A program made the position numbers and the translations under genes. This document shows positions 9,920-22,434 of a DNA stretch of 64,000 bases, one piece after another (position 1 is the first letter of the stretch; every line of letters starts with the position of its first letter). Origin of the DNA: Paraphaeosphaeria minitans (lineage: Eukaryota > Ascomycota > Dothideomycetes > Pleosporales > Didymosphaeriaceae); assembly GCA_015832175.1 (NCBI GenBank), contig WJXW01000006.1:868001-932000 (forward strand). The letters run 5' to 3'. Under the pieces are notes generated by a model that searched no databases, was not told where the DNA came from, and saw only the letters and a program-made list of their open reading frames with translations.

Positions 9920-12104
9920 GCGGGTCGACTTTTAGCTTCGGGGCGAAGTGAAGCCCGCGTTTTCTGTTTGAATGCTTGCGCGCGGACGCGTGGATTTTTC
10001 TTAGGTTGGTTGGGTTATGTTCGGTTGGGCTTTGGTCACGGTAGATAATCTGCGGCGCCGTCGTCGTCGCGACGTGCATGCTTGGGAGTAGGTACGGGCT
10101 GGCTGGCCTTTTGACATGTACCATCGCGAATGCGAGTGCGAATTCAACGACACCATTCTTACCTGACGTCGGGTGTGCTGCGGGATGCCTTTTTTTCCTT
10201 GTGGGTTTCCTTCTGCTGGGGCGGGCAGGCTGCTGGGTGGATTACCTACCATCGTGACCATCGTGACCATCGTGACCAACGGCCACGCGTGAATCATCCG
10301 TTCCCACCGCTCTCTCTCTCTTTGCCGTACCTTCTTCAATGCTAGACAGACTCCCGTCCCACTCCTAGTACAATCTAGCATCGAGACGTCGCCGCGTTTG
10401 TAAAGCGCGTCGAACATACCCGGTGCCGAAGAACTGGTCGATCGCAGATGAAGAAGGAAGGCTGAAGCACAGAGATTGTCGTGCAGTAGGTAGGGTTTTC
10501 CGGTTTAAAAGGGGGGTTGCTTAGGGGTCAGTACAGTACAGTACAGTACAATACAGTACCTACCAGTCGTGGAGGCGATGTCGTGTAAGCGCCCATTACC
10601 GTTTCCATCCCGTCGGCTTCTTTCATCAGGCTGTCATGGGTTCAGTTCGAACCTGAATACAAGCCGTTCTCACGTTCCGTGGCGCCCGGACCGGATGTTG
10701 GAATCTATCGATCGGAAGATCCGTGTTGACATGTCTCGGCCTGACGTTCGAGCGGTTATGGCCTAGTTCTGTGGGTGCGATGAAATACTATATGTACTTG
10801 GCGAGGCTGCCTACTTTCCAGGGTTGAACGTTTGGCGGAGTGGAAAAAGAAATCAGTTTGGTCGCGTCAAACCCGCTCTATCGATAATACTCTCTAACAA
10901 GACAATGCCACCTTCTGTTCGGATAGCGGGATTATGATCGGTTTTCTGCCCATGATACGTCGAAGTCGAGGGGCAGAGTTGGGCAGTTTATCGTAAGTAG
11001 AGGCCAGCAATACATGTTTGACGGTGGCCTATTATATGAGGTTTGTGGAGACAGCGAACTGATCATCTCGAGGAAACTCTGCCCAAATTTGGGAGAAGCA
11101 TTTTTTTTTGGTTCTGAAAAAGTATCTTGACGATATACAATGAATCAATTGCCGGGCCGTAGACGGTAAAGAGTGCTGAGCCGCTTACGGACGTTGGTGA
11201 CGGACGAAACGATGGACATTGGCTGAGAAGCCACGGTCTGACAAAACCAAGATCGCCTGCACGAGCCCAACACAGTCGTCTTTCGTGCTCAGCGAATCGA
11301 TCGTTGGTATCCTTTTCACGTATTCCGAGGCGAGGATGTGCGATACGGCACGTCGTTCACGAGACGAGGTGCATGTTTGTGTCCAATCACCACGTGCGGC
11401 GCAGGAGGCAGCTTCTACCTACCTACGATGGGCATCCTCACCCCTTGCTTCTGGACAACCACCTCATCTGCGCATCCCGCACCCAGTGGTACACCTACCC
11501 ACCAAGCGGCCAATGCTCACTGTCAAGAACTGCACAATTATTAGCAATCCATGGACAAATTCCGTTCGGTGCTCCTCTCTCGCTCACCGGTACCGGCTCC
11601 GCAACACTCCAAGCGGTTCCCCCTAAATTTGAGGCTCGTATCTTTCAGCCCCCGCCCTCAGCTTGGCCTCTGAGCAAACCACGTCGCCCCATTCTAGCCA
11701 GCATATCTCTCCAACACGGGCTGGTCCCACACTGACCGGCCTACGCCATGCCACAAGGCGATTTGCGCCACGCGCGCCCCAGCCACACCACCTGCGATTC
11801 GACCACTCCGTCTACGCTCGCTATCCCCGGTCATCGTGTGACGAGCGAGCAATGCGAAGAAAGGACTGGCGTGGCGCAGATCATTGGCTGTAGATGATGA
11901 AGACAGACGAGTACGACCGTCGGAGACATTGACACGGAGGGCGCATGCCAGAATTAGAAACATCATGCGTTTGCGTGAGTCGAGTTGCGGCGGGTTAAAG
12001 ACGGCGTACCCACGCTGCTTTCGCCTGGTGTTTGGCTAGACATACTTTTCTTTCAAGCAGTGACAGAAGTCCTTTCGTTCTTGGCTTCTGCAGGACCGTG
12101 AAAT
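9920..12104. other. 2.2-kb intergenic stretch with simple repeats
   Basis: Two simple repeats: ATCGTGACC three times at 10251-10277, and an AGTAC run at 10529-10560. Short open frames on both strands (for example 11219-11735 +) lack any family resemblance. No RNA gene could be folded by eye. Confidence 0.55.
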
Positions 12105-13240
12105 ATGGCCGACGGACAACACCCGTGAGTGTGGGCTTGAAAGACTGTGGACGAGGCTGATCGGGTGCATTCAGATCACTCGTCCCTCGCTGGACTGTCG
12201 CTGTACATGCCGTCCAGATCCTGTTCGCAATCGTCATCTTGGGTTTCGATGCGTACGGCATCAAGTACATCGCCTACAATGCTCTCATCTTCTCGCTCGT
12301 AGTGGTAAGCCGACTGCTCCATGCTCCTCACTGTCGTCGCTGATATCGAATGACAGTGCCTCTGCACAATGGCGGTCGGCGCCTACATGATTGTTTCCCA
12401 GACCATCATCCCTAAGATGTACAACGTATACCTTGCCTTGGCCGTGCACGTATGGCTGCTCATCTTTTGGGTCGTTGACCTTGGCCTGGTTGCAAATCTC
12501 GCTGCCATGTGGGGACGAGGCGACTACTGCTTCACCACCTCCTACGGCTGTACGTACTACCTCCATTCAATACGCAGAAACGATCGCTGATCAAAATTCA
12601 ACCCACAGTCGGCTCAACCTATTGCTACACCAAGCGTGACCTCGTTAAGAGAGACGACTATACCTCCTTCGGCTCCTACTACGGCGTCCTCACTGCCGGT
12701 GCTATCTTTGCAGCCATCCAACTGTAAGCCTATTTCTCGCCCCTTTTTTCCTTCCAACTGACAATCTCCAGCGTGACATGGGCCCTCACCGGCGTCCTTC
12801 TCGTCCTCGCCTGGAACAAAAACCGCACCACTGGAACCACCCCCAACCCCAACATACCCCCACAGTACCAAAACAACGGCCAGGCCGTCCCAATGGAGAA
12901 GTACGACCACACCACCGCCCCTACTCCCGGCCAGCAATACAGCACGTCGCAACCCCAGTTCGCCAGTCCGCAGCCGCAGTATGCGCAGCCCGCGCAGCCG
13001 CAGTTCGCCGGAGCCCCGTACGCCCAGGACCCCGTGAAGCGCCAGGATACCGTCAGCCCTGTCTCCCACGCCGGCGGATACGCACACAACCCCAGCGTGT
13101 CGGGCGTGAGCTCGCCGCAGCACACCGGGCAGCCTGCGTACCCCCCGACTCCTCAGCAACAAGCGTATCCCCAGAACGCGGCAGAGGTGCACACGGATCC
13201 GTACAACCCTCATGTCCCAGAGCTGTCGAATCACAGGTGA
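12105..13240 (+). CDS. MARVEL-domain-like four-pass membrane protein
   Basis: Five exons (12105-12124, 12175-12304, 12357-12549, 12609-12723, 12772-13240) join in frame to 308 residues. Four hydrophobic segments are visible: HAVQILFAIVILGFDAYGI, the stretch from YNALIFSLVV to AYMIV, LALAVHVWLLIFWVVDLGL, and YGVLTAGAIFAAIQL running into TWALTGVLLVLAW. Cys pairs sit between segments 3 and 4 (DYCFTTSYG, TYCYTKRD). This layout fits fungal MARVEL proteins of the plasma membrane. After residue ~190 the tail is Pro/Gln/Tyr-rich (repeated QPQFA, YPPTPQQQ) and cytosolic, with NPHVPELSNHR at the end. The 20-nt first exon relies on a 50-nt intron with a good GTGAGT donor. Confidence 0.82.
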
Positions 13241-14988
13241 GCGGTTAGGGGAGGTTGTGTAATGGACGATTATGTGGTGGGATGGGGAGGGGAAAGGGGG
13301 GAAGGGAAGGGTGTAGATTGATATAGGCACAGTAATTAGCGTCAAGTATCGAGATACCCTTGTTATACGTACCTATCCCTGCCACCTTCTTCTTTTATCT
13401 CTATGGTGAATGCTTCTGCGGCCTGGCCTGGTCTTCGACGTGTCCAGGGGAATAGTACACAGGTTAACGTTGTCGGGTCCGGCGAGTCTCACCAACACTC
13501 CGAACGTTCAACCAGCACAAATGCCGGGATCTAAGCTTCTCAGTCGGTCCGACGCTGTCACGGTAGGTACCGGGCCCAGGCGGTATGGCATCGATTGTTC
13601 ATCGTACTTCTACACGCTATTTCACTCGACGGCGTTGATCTGAAAACCCGCAGGTCATTCAAGTACCCCCCCCCCCTTCTTCTCAGCTTGCCGATGCGCC
13701 CTCGAGCATACTACAGGATTCTTACACCCTTTGAAATGTATTCAGCACCTGATAACTGTGGCTAGCCTGCCGTAAGAGGGGCTTACATTGCTGCAAAGCA
13801 TTTGCGAGTGGCTGCGTGTCGTGTGCGGAGATGGCTGCTAGGTAAGCACGACTTATAGGTAGGTATGGTACGCGATCCTCGACTCGTCGCGTGCGACGTC
13901 ATACCGACGAGATCGGAATGCGCATCATTGTGCGCATGGAGATTGAATGTAGATGCAGCGAATAGTGTTGGGGCTGACACTACCGGTGAGTTGAAGATTG
14001 TATGGATGGCAAGACGCTTCTCTCTGTTGTGTCTTGAAACTCTTGTCTAGTTGGAATCATGCATTAATCGACATGGAACTATCCTCGAACTTTGGTGGGC
14101 GCGCGGTTCTGTTATGGTATGGCACAAGGTAGTTTGACATGGCATTAGCCATTCGAAGACAACTCCAATGCTGATGGTCGTTGTTTTGTAGGATCGTTGA
14201 CGAACCCATTTGCACCGATGGATGGCCCTCTTTCCTGGCCAGGTGCTTAGAACAGGTTCGCGAATCGACTACGCGTGTTCCTCCGTTTGTGAGATACTCG
14301 CCAATCATTACCTACAACCTGTGAACCAGTCTCCTTTCGGAGGCGCATCTGCCCCAGTGCCACAGACATAATCCAACTAAAACCACCGACCTCGGTGGGA
14401 GAAAATTTTAGAGAGGGACCATTCAATGCGGTCTGACCCTGTCGCGCACGTGTTGTACAGCATGTGTGATTTGGCTGGCTGCGTGCATTTCTTTGTTCTC
14501 GGAACTGCACCACTGCGGCGTAGCTGAAATATGGGCAACATCATTGCTTGCGCACCATGAGTTTTATTAAACGCCTTGTGTCACCTTCGTTTTTGGGTCC
14601 AAGCAGACATTGGTCCACGCGCAAAATACTGCGGCGATTACTGGTCCGCATTGTCTGGTAGGATCCCATCATGCAATATGTATGTAGGCAGTTTCGCCCC
14701 ACTGCGTCGTGAGCTCGAGGGTGCTCGCGGCGCTGTCCTCACGGCTCGCCTACGGTGCGACCACTCATGTACGGTCCTCAGCTGCATGTGGCGATGAAGC
14801 GCCTCTGGACCGAGTGCGAACTAGGGGTGTTGGTCTTTGTGGTGTGGTAGTGTATTATTCCCGCTGTCAACCCCGCTTCATATCGCATACCGCGGTAGTG
14901 GCATTGGATTGAGCATTTCCTCTGGAAACCCTCCAGCATGCCTTTTCCGGTTAGTGCTATCTCTTCACTTGAACGGAGCCAGAAAAAC
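13241..14988. other. Intergenic, no gene seen
   Basis: About 1.7 kb with only short open frames; a C11 run near 13664 and GTAGGTA words near 13857. No feature supported. Confidence 0.55.
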
Positions 14989-16077
14989 CTACTTCTCCTC
15001 TTTTGCATAGCTGTCAATGATTCCTGTCATCTCCGGGAATTTGCGCCGGAAGTTGTCGCCAACAGTCCAGTTCTTAAGCTGCCTCAGGTGCTCTTCGTAG
15101 ATGGGGTTGATGAGAATATTACCATGCTCATCGTTGCCTGCAGTCAAGATGACAAGATTCGGATCGTAGTCCCACTTGATGCCGAATGAGACGCTGTAGG
15201 CGGAGGCAAAGTCATCGAACTTCACCTCAGGGTGTTCAATCAGATAGATCCGAATCTTGGGCCTTGGGACGGGTCAGCTATGATACAGACAAGGCAGGCG
15301 AACTAACCATGGTACCCTATCAATCCAGCTTGCATGTGGTCGTTCAAGCTGGATTTGTTCTGGACGCAGCCATTCCGGTATGGCCTGATAGCTGGCTTTG
15401 GACCTCAACACCTCCCATTTGAGGAGGGTACTCATGATGTAGTGCACTGCCACCTTCTTGGGCAACGTGTCGATTTCTGTGTAGCTCCTGACAATGTCGC
15501 CAACAATCGAACTGGTCTCGTCGATTTGGCGATTTGGCCGGCCGTCGAACAGAGCGCTGAGATCGGGCTTGTCGGGGTAGTACTCAAGTCGGCCGGCTGT
15601 TTGGAAAGCGTATGCCTCCCATCTTCTCTCGACGAACGTTTGCAAGATATGATCCGACATGCATGTAGGAGTAGTGTTCATAGGAATGGCCTCGTATGGC
15701 GCAAGGTCAGTGGGTGAGGGCGCGCTATCTGGCGGCGACTGCCCATTTCCAAGAAGCCGCAACTGTAGCGCTGCTTTCTGGATACGCAGGTGGTCATTCT
15801 CCTCAGACATGGCAAGGAATTTGTTGTACAAGTCGTTCTTCTCGCGAGTTTCAATGCCGAGTGCACGTTGCAATTGTTCGACCTGGTGGGTAAGACATTG
15901 GATGTTCCATTTCGTTCTCTCGCGCATCGCTTTCTGGCTCTTTCTATCTCTCGCCCTCTTTTTCTGCAGGTTCTCAACATCCTGCGTCGTACGCTGGCCT
16001 CCACCTCCACTCGCGGGCGATGTTGTGTCCCAGGGTGACGTGGATGCCATTTTCTCACCGGTGGAGCTTGTGGTCAT
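14989..16077 (-). CDS. bZIP transcription factor with C-terminal DUF3425
   Basis: Exons (minus order) 16077-15308 and 15262-14989; the 45-nt intron has branch AGCTGAC and splits Trp in RVPW-PKIRIYLIEHPE. Product 347 residues. Basic region at about residues 39-55 (KKRARDRKSQKAMRERTK) is followed by a leucine-rich coiled coil to about residue 97. Where classic bZIPs have Asn (NxxAQRAxR) this one has Asp44, a variant I associate with fungal bZIP-DUF3425 proteins. The C-terminal half (WIDRVPWPKIR, DDFASAYSVSFGIKWD) matches DUF3425. It sits at the edge of the catabolic cluster, upstream and in the same direction as AtuA-like 1, so it is a candidate pathway regulator; this is inference. Confidence 0.88.
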
Positions 16078-16453
16078 GCAATTTACAAGCGTACCGCCTG
16101 TGGAGCACGCCCGCGTAGTTTTCAGCTCATCGACAAAGTAAAGATGAATGCAGGTATGATAATAAAAGGCGATCGAAGAAGTGGAGAAGGCTGAGGGAGA
16201 CGGCTTCCGGAAGCCCCGCTCCCGGGCAAGGCAACGGACGGCGTCCGTACGGGCTGTGATTGGCGTGCATTACCGTAGGAGGCGCGTGCCAGCCCAGCAC
16301 ATGATGATCTCACCTCCCCAACACGTTGGCGAGGGGCACAGTATGATGCAAATCACAGCATGGAATTCATGATCGCGCTGTTGATCTGTTCGTAATACGT
16401 TGAAAACGCCTAGCAATGCACCCCCGATAGGTAGACATGGAGTCTCATCTCGC
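16078..16453. other. Intergenic between bZIP gene and AtuA-like 1
   Basis: The 376-bp gap holds the bZIP promoter and the AtuA-like 1 3' end. The inverted word GCATTACCGTAGGAGGCGC near 16268 is GC-rich. No defined site recognised. Confidence 0.45.
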
Positions 16454-18638
16454 TCAAATACGACCACGCTCCAAGAACCTGTTCGGAATGTCGACGTACT
16501 TACACCTGATGTATTCGCAGAGATTCTTCCCCAAACTATCGAATCCACTTGTGGCATTGAATCCGCGGTCAAGATGGTCTCGGAGCAAGAAATGGACAGC
16601 ATAGATATTGGGCATCTCGCATCGGTCAATATTCTTGCCCTCGTCGTCCTTCCCGAGAAGCTCACGAATCTTCTCAACGCTGAGAAGCGTGCGCAGCCAA
16701 TCGAACTCATCTGCATGGCGCACAAAGAGTCCAAGGTTGCAATTGGATGATTTGTCGCCTGATCGGCCCATCGCAACGTAACCGAGGGGTGCACGAGTCG
16801 TTGGTCCGAAGGAAGCAAGATTGACGGGGTTTCGCGTATTGTATGAAGGCTGGTTGAAGTCGTATTCCTGGGTCACCTTGGGAGACGGGATATCAACCAC
16901 AGTCCCGTCGGGGAGGTGAGCTTGCTCCTTCACGAATTCTTGAGGCATCAGGCTGACCCAGTACTCGAAGAAGGGCCGACCCATTGCGGTCCGCATGTCG
17001 GGCGCCATGGTGGATCCAGGATAGCCCTGCAGAGTCGTCAGTTATGTACAGCACGAACGCCTTTTGACATCACAATGCTGGGAATTCCGGCAGGCTGGAA
17101 TCCCCCCGCCAATCTCGGAAGAAGGGCCGTCTCTTACCTGTAGGAGATTCTCTATACAGAAACGCGCGAATGAGCCCCGATCAGAATCGATCATTGCACC
17201 GGCGGAGAGCAGATCAGCATTTTGAGTCTGGGCGAAGATCCGCAAATCAACCGTAGCCTCGTTCTGTGACTGAGGATTTTCCGGTGCAGCGCCGGCAAGC
17301 TGGAACTTGAGGCAGGTAAACTCTTTCACGTAGTTGCCCATAGCCGCACGCGTTTGCCTTTCGATCATCTTAGCTTTCTCTTCGATATCCAGGCCCGTAA
17401 GATAGAAGTGGAATTCAGCCTGGTAACCGCCCTTGGCTGTGATGCCGACTTTGGTTGTCGGCGGAGCAGGATGTCCCTTGATCCCGGACATTCGCACAGC
17501 ATTTTCGCCAACTTGCTCGAGCTTTACATTCTCAATCTGCGCCGTAACGTCGGAATTGTAGTAATATGGTCCTTGAATCTCGTAGAGAAGTTGACTGGCG
17601 ATGGTCGGGATGTTTACCAAGCCATGTTTGCCCTGAAGATGAGGTCAGAAATAATGAGGAAGCAAATGGACCGTGGCTAACATACCTTCTCCATAGTGTA
17701 CACCGCCTCACCATTGGCTTCGATGGCAGCGATGGGATAACCCATATCGGTATCATTGACACCGAGATCCTTGAAGCCACTGTAATACCCGCCTGTAGCA
17801 TATGTCGAGCATTCGATAACGTGGCCAACCATCAGTGCTGAAGCAACCTCCTGGATATTGTTCTCGCGCGTCCAGCCGTGCCACCACATCCCCGCACCGA
17901 CAGTAGGAGAAGCATCAGCTACGCGACCACAAATCACAATGTCCGCATCAGCTAGACCTCTTTTAGACTTCGTTTGTAAAAGCGAATGTACTAGGCTTAC
18001 CCGCAAAGCAAGTTGCAATACCCGTTGCACCAAGATAGCACTGAGCGCATATCGGTTCAAAGGGCCAGTCCTGGATGTTCTTTCCAGCAGGGAGGTTGGG
18101 AAAGTTTTCACCTTTGCTATAGAGTTCCAGTACTGCATCTGTGCAGTCATCACCATCGACATAGGCCACTTTCAAGTCCACGCCGTGCTTCGCGACCAGC
18201 TTCTTAACCTCTTCGGCGAGACATTCCACATCACTTGCGCCAGCGTTCACGCAGATTTTCGTCTTGTTCTTCGCGAGCCATGGGATGGCGGGATCGACTT
18301 CTTCCAGGAAGTATGGCTCGTAGGCCGCACCGACGGCCGAAAGCTGTTTCTTTGCGAGCTTGTCTCTCTTGTCTGATCCTCGCAGCGTCATGTTGCATTC
18401 CGACATCCAATCACCGGTGATGACATCAACATGTGGTTCGTTCTAAGACATTTAGGAACTCTTGCAGTCACGGTATTAGGATGTAGCACACCTTCGCCAT
18501 GTCTTCGATGGCTCGTTTTCTGTCATACACCCCTCCGGAGCACCCTGCGACGTAGATGGGTCTCTTCTGAGAGCCACTGGCGCCATTCGTCCCATTTGTA
18601 ATCGAGGCGTTGACCCCATTCTCAACTGGACGAGTCAT
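16454..18638 (-). CDS. DUF1446 / AtuA-like protein, copy 1
   Basis: Five exons in minus order: 18638-18492, 18442-18001, 17951-17686, 17632-17138, 17026-16454; all four junctions keep frame and give 640 residues. The protein starts RPIYVAGCSGGVYDRKRAIEDMA and carries DVITGDWMSECNMTLRG, CAQCYLGATGIATC, ADIVICGRVADASPTVGAG, MWWHGWTREN, EIQGPYYYNSDVTAQI and, in the C-terminal domain, LASFGPTTRAPLGYVAMGRSGDKSSNCNLG and KYVDIPNRFLERGRI. This is the full two-domain AtuA-like architecture (DUF1446 plus the C-terminal AtuA domain). Bacterial AtuA is required for acyclic terpene (citronellol/geraniol) use, but its reaction is not established. It is a paralog of the gene at 30225-32165. Substrate unknown. 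Confidence 0.9.
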
Positions 18639-19341
18639 CTCGAACGATGAAGGGAAATGCTACTCGAAGAAAGACAACAAGTAAGCGTGTATCCGTGGAA
18701 GCATTGGGAAAATTATCACAGCGTGATATGAGGCGGGGTATAAGTACGGACATAAACAAGCCACCAACCTACATAATACCAACACCTACGCAAGGATCAG
18801 TGAAATCGAACCATACGGCTATCACTCCCCGCAGAAGTCTCACGTAGCTCCTATCAGACTAATCAGAGAAATCACGCCGGTTGTTTGGCAACAATCGGGG
18901 AAGTCAAGCATCCTGCATGAGGAAAGGTGTCGAGGTCAGCGAAGATGCAAAACGTTTCCGACTGTCCAAACAGATGCTCTGTGGGGATGTGCCTCATGGT
19001 GAAGACAGGTACGACTGAATCATTCCCGCACCTTTTGCGGGGTTGAGCTGATGATTCACTGTGCATTAGCTTGGAGCTACCCTCTCGTTCTCGACCCTGT
19101 GACCCTCTCTTTTATTGAGCTGTGAACAATCGCGCGTCTAGAGAATTACGTGCTCCGGAATGCATGCAGGGACGTGTGCCATGCTCCGCAGAGCTTCTCA
19201 CGCATGTTGAGCTGCACATGATTCACTCTGTGAAGGAAGTTGAAGCATCGATGATCGCTCAGTGTGGACAGTGCTAAGGCTCAGATGGAAGCCGCTTCTT
19301 TCCGTTTTATGTTCCCTATTGGAATCCAAGGACAGGCACCT
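18639..19341. other. Intergenic, no gene seen
   Basis: 700 bp between AtuA-like 1 and the ABM-like gene; promoter of the former and 3' region of the latter. No gene or distinct site recognised. Confidence 0.5.
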
Positions 19342-20093
19342 CTATCTACCCAAGAAACCCGTTTGAAATTTCAAGAATACATGCGTCAGCGAAAGCCGTA
19401 TTTCATTCCCATACTTGTTGACATTATCCTGCACCGCCTTACTCGGAACATGCACCTCCTTGAAATACCCCTGACTTGCGTAAACCTCGATCGTCTTGAC
19501 AGTCTCCGGATGCCCCATATCTTTCAAGATACTGTAGCTCAACGTCTCCGCCTCGTTCTTCTCCGTCTCAGACGTGACGTGTTTCCAAGGCTCCAACGCC
19601 TCCGCGCGCTTCCCTTCTTTGTACTCAATGGAAGCATAGCAAATCCATGGATCCGTCGCTTTGAAGACCTCGGGCCTGGTGAAAGATGCATATGTTTCTG
19701 ACATTGTTACGATTGCCTCGCCCTCGATATTTTGGGGGTTGGAGGTCAGCCAGCCCACCATGTCCTTCATTGGGTCGATAGACACGTGCGCATCAAATGC
19801 CGCTTGCGAAGTATATCTATGTATATCAGCTTAAGTAACTGCTTTGAAAAATCACGCTTACTTACTCTTCTACCACATGAAGTGCATTCTCTTCTGATTT
19901 ATTTCGAGACGAAGAGATGAAGTACTTGAGAGTGTCGGGCTCGTTCTCCTTTGCGAATTGTGCGATCTTGACTAACTTTTTTAGAGCCTGTTCTCCATCA
20001 GTAATACACTCTGCGTTCCTTTCTCTTGCTTACCGTATCTTTAGCTGCACTGCTAACGAAAGGTAGTTTGGCGACGACCACGAGATTAGACAT
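19342..20093 (-). CDS. ABM-like (dimeric alpha/beta barrel) protein with two halves
   Basis: Exons in minus order 20093-20034, 19987-19866, 19816-19342; introns of 46 and 49 nt; 218 residues. The N-terminal half begins MSNLVVVAKLPF and includes LKKLVKIAQFAKENEPDTLKYFIS, then HVVEEYTSQAAFDAHV. This is the pattern of antibiotic-biosynthesis-monooxygenase (ABM) proteins: beta strand, helix, E-P-G/D-T, and E-x-Y/W...AHh. The second half (ICYASIEYKEGKRAEALEPWKHVTSETEKNEAETLSYSILKD) repeats the pattern. Such folds act as small cofactor-free oxygenases or as isomerases and decarboxylases; which applies here cannot be told. It lies inside the catabolic cluster, between AtuA-like 1 and acyl-CoA synthetase 1. 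Confidence 0.8.
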
Positions 20094-20574
20094 GTTGTAA
20101 TGGTTGTTTCGGTCTGAAGGAAAGTGTATGCTAGGATCTGAGGCTACTTTAAGAGATAGTTATCACTATCCGGCCGATATGCGTAGGAAGGCAACTGCGA
20201 CTGAACGTATGAGAGCCCAGTTTGCCGAGGCAAGTCTATCTCCCGTTGCCGCATAGGGCGTGTAAGACTAGGAAAACAATACCCGGCGGAACACCGATCG
20301 TACGCGTGGACAAAGTAGCCTTGCTGTCCGATATCAGCTTCTGTTTATTTTCTCGAGCTCGAAGTCAATATGTTGCTTTTTTTGGTATAATTTCCTTTTC
20401 TTTCTTTTTCCTCGGCACAAAGACATAGAGTCAACAGTGTCTAGCTGATAGGACAGAAAGTAATTGTTAAGGTCCGGATTAAGACATCTGATAGATGCGA
20501 AGACTGCATAGGAGCTCTTTCCTAGCAGAGATGACCTACACTGGCTGCACCGTCTTTTGTACCATGCTTTGGTG
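20094..20574. other. Intergenic, no gene seen
   Basis: Promoter of the ABM-like gene and 3' region of acyl-CoA synthetase 1. A T-rich run lies at 20375-20415. Nothing else supported. Confidence 0.5.
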
Positions 20575-22434
20575 CTATAGCTTGCCCTTTCTTTCTCGCA
20601 CAAGCCGAGCTGGCAGCAACCGACGAAGCACCTTTCCATTACCCGACTTCGGAATCTCGTCCAATACTTCAACCCCTCCCCGAAGCCTCTTATACGCTGC
20701 AACTCTCGAATCAACATGCTGCCGTATGTCCGCCAACATCGCACCCTTATCCTGCTTCGAAGCTATAGCCTCCGCAGTCAACGCAACGTACGCAATAGGC
20801 ACCTCCGTCTCCTGGACATCATCCCACAGCGCACAAACTGCGCCCTCGCGCACGCACGGGTGGGAGTTGAGATGTGCCTCGAGCTCTGCCGGTGGCACCT
20901 GGTTCCTACGGCAAAGTCAGCGCGTTACGGAAAGGACGGTGTCCCATCAATCATACCCTTTGTACTTGATAAGTTCCTTTTTCCGCTCCGTAAGCCACCA
21001 GTACCCTTCCTTATCCACCATGACCACATCCCCCGTCCGCATCCATGAGCCATCAAATGTCTCCCTCGTGGCCTCCTCGTTCCGCATGTAGCGTCTGAAT
21101 ACACTTGGGCCCCGGACGAGCATCTCGCCCTGTGCGCCCTCCTCCACATCTTTCCCCTCGTCGTCTACGATGCGCGCTTCGATGCCAGCAAACAGCTTCC
21201 CCACCGATCCTACGCGGTGCGCGGACTCGGGTTTCAGCATGGTGATGTTCGTCTCTGTCATTCCGTAGCCCTGGAAGATGGGTGCGTTGGGGAGGTGTTT
21301 CCGGAAGTGCTTGATGGTCGGTGTAGGCAGGACGGCACCGGTGCACATGATGTACTTGACGCTGTGGAGGCGCGAGAGGTCGAAGGAAGTTTGCTTGGAG
21401 ATCTGGACGGCGATGGTGGGGAGGATGCGGAGGGCGGTGGCGTTGACATGGGCGGAGAGTTCGAGGTAGGAGGGCACTGTGTACTTTTTCTGTAACATTG
21501 TGTATAGTCCTACCCAGGTGCCCATCAGGGCTACCGTGACGAGACCTGGAAGAGCGTGTTAGCGCCATGTAGATGTGTTGACAAGGTGCCGGTAAGTTTA
21601 CCATAGATGTGACATAGGGGTGCAAAGAACACGCCGCGGATACCGGCAGACCAGTAGTTGGGCTCAGTCGCGCGGATGACGAGCATCGAGGCTACGAGAT
21701 TGTAGTGTGATAGCTCGACGCCTTTTGCTTTGCCACTCGTGCCCGAACTGAAGCACACAACGGCAGTGTGCTCCCGACTATCTCTTTGTGATAAGTCGAA
21801 GGCCGGGAGAGAAGCCTTCTGGGTGAAGAGAGAGTGCAAAGGGCAATTCTTATCAAACGGAGATTGAGCGCCATGCAATGAGATGGTCTGTAATCCAGTC
21901 ATGTTCTGCCTCTTCGCTGCACCGAACAGAGCAGGCCATGTGTCTGCATCTGCGGCCAAAACTTTCGGTTGCGATACCTCCAAGAAATGTGCGATTTCGT
22001 ACTCTGTGCTCAGAGGGTTGACCAATCTAGCAAACATCAATGTCGAGTATCAAAGAGTTGTTTCATATGACATCTTACACAGCAATCCCTCCGCACCACA
22101 GCACCGCGTGTAACAACTGGACAACATCGACCTTCTCTCTATCAGCCAAATACCTGTGCAACCTAAGAGCATCCCATACCGAGTTCGGAGCACATATGCA
22201 GACCACATCTCCCTCATTCACGCCGACGTAGTGCCGCAGCGAATACGCCCCCCTCGCACTCTCCACTCGAATCCCAGCATAGGTAATCTTCTTCCCCGTC
22301 CAATCGTCCTCGCAAATCACCTTATTGCCCTCGACATCGTCCGGGTTATACAACTGCAGCAGTTGCGAAACCGAAAAATTTGAGGGCACTTGCGGGGGCG
22401 GGTAGGGAGACGTATATATTTTGGGAGAGTGCAT
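20575..22434 (-). CDS. AMP-forming acyl-CoA synthetase (4-coumarate:CoA ligase-like), copy 1
   Basis: Exons in minus order: 22434-22180, 22131-22079, 22026-21602, 21545-20957, 20905-20575; 550 residues. ANL-superfamily signatures are complete: P-loop FSSGTSGKAKGVELSH (near residue 190), YGMTETN, RTGDVVMVDKEGYWWLTERKKELIKYKG, and the C-terminal acyl/thioester lysine in PKSGNGKVLRR. The reaction is acid + ATP + CoA to acyl-CoA. A 48-nt stretch (22132-22179) has no stop, but removing it makes NSVDVVQLLHAVLWCGG align with NSCDYVEIVHAVLWTGG of the second synthetase here, so it is called as an intron. An ATG at 22464 would add ten residues. The C-terminus KGKL is a weak PTS1-like ending. Divergent from the MFS gene. 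Confidence 0.9.
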
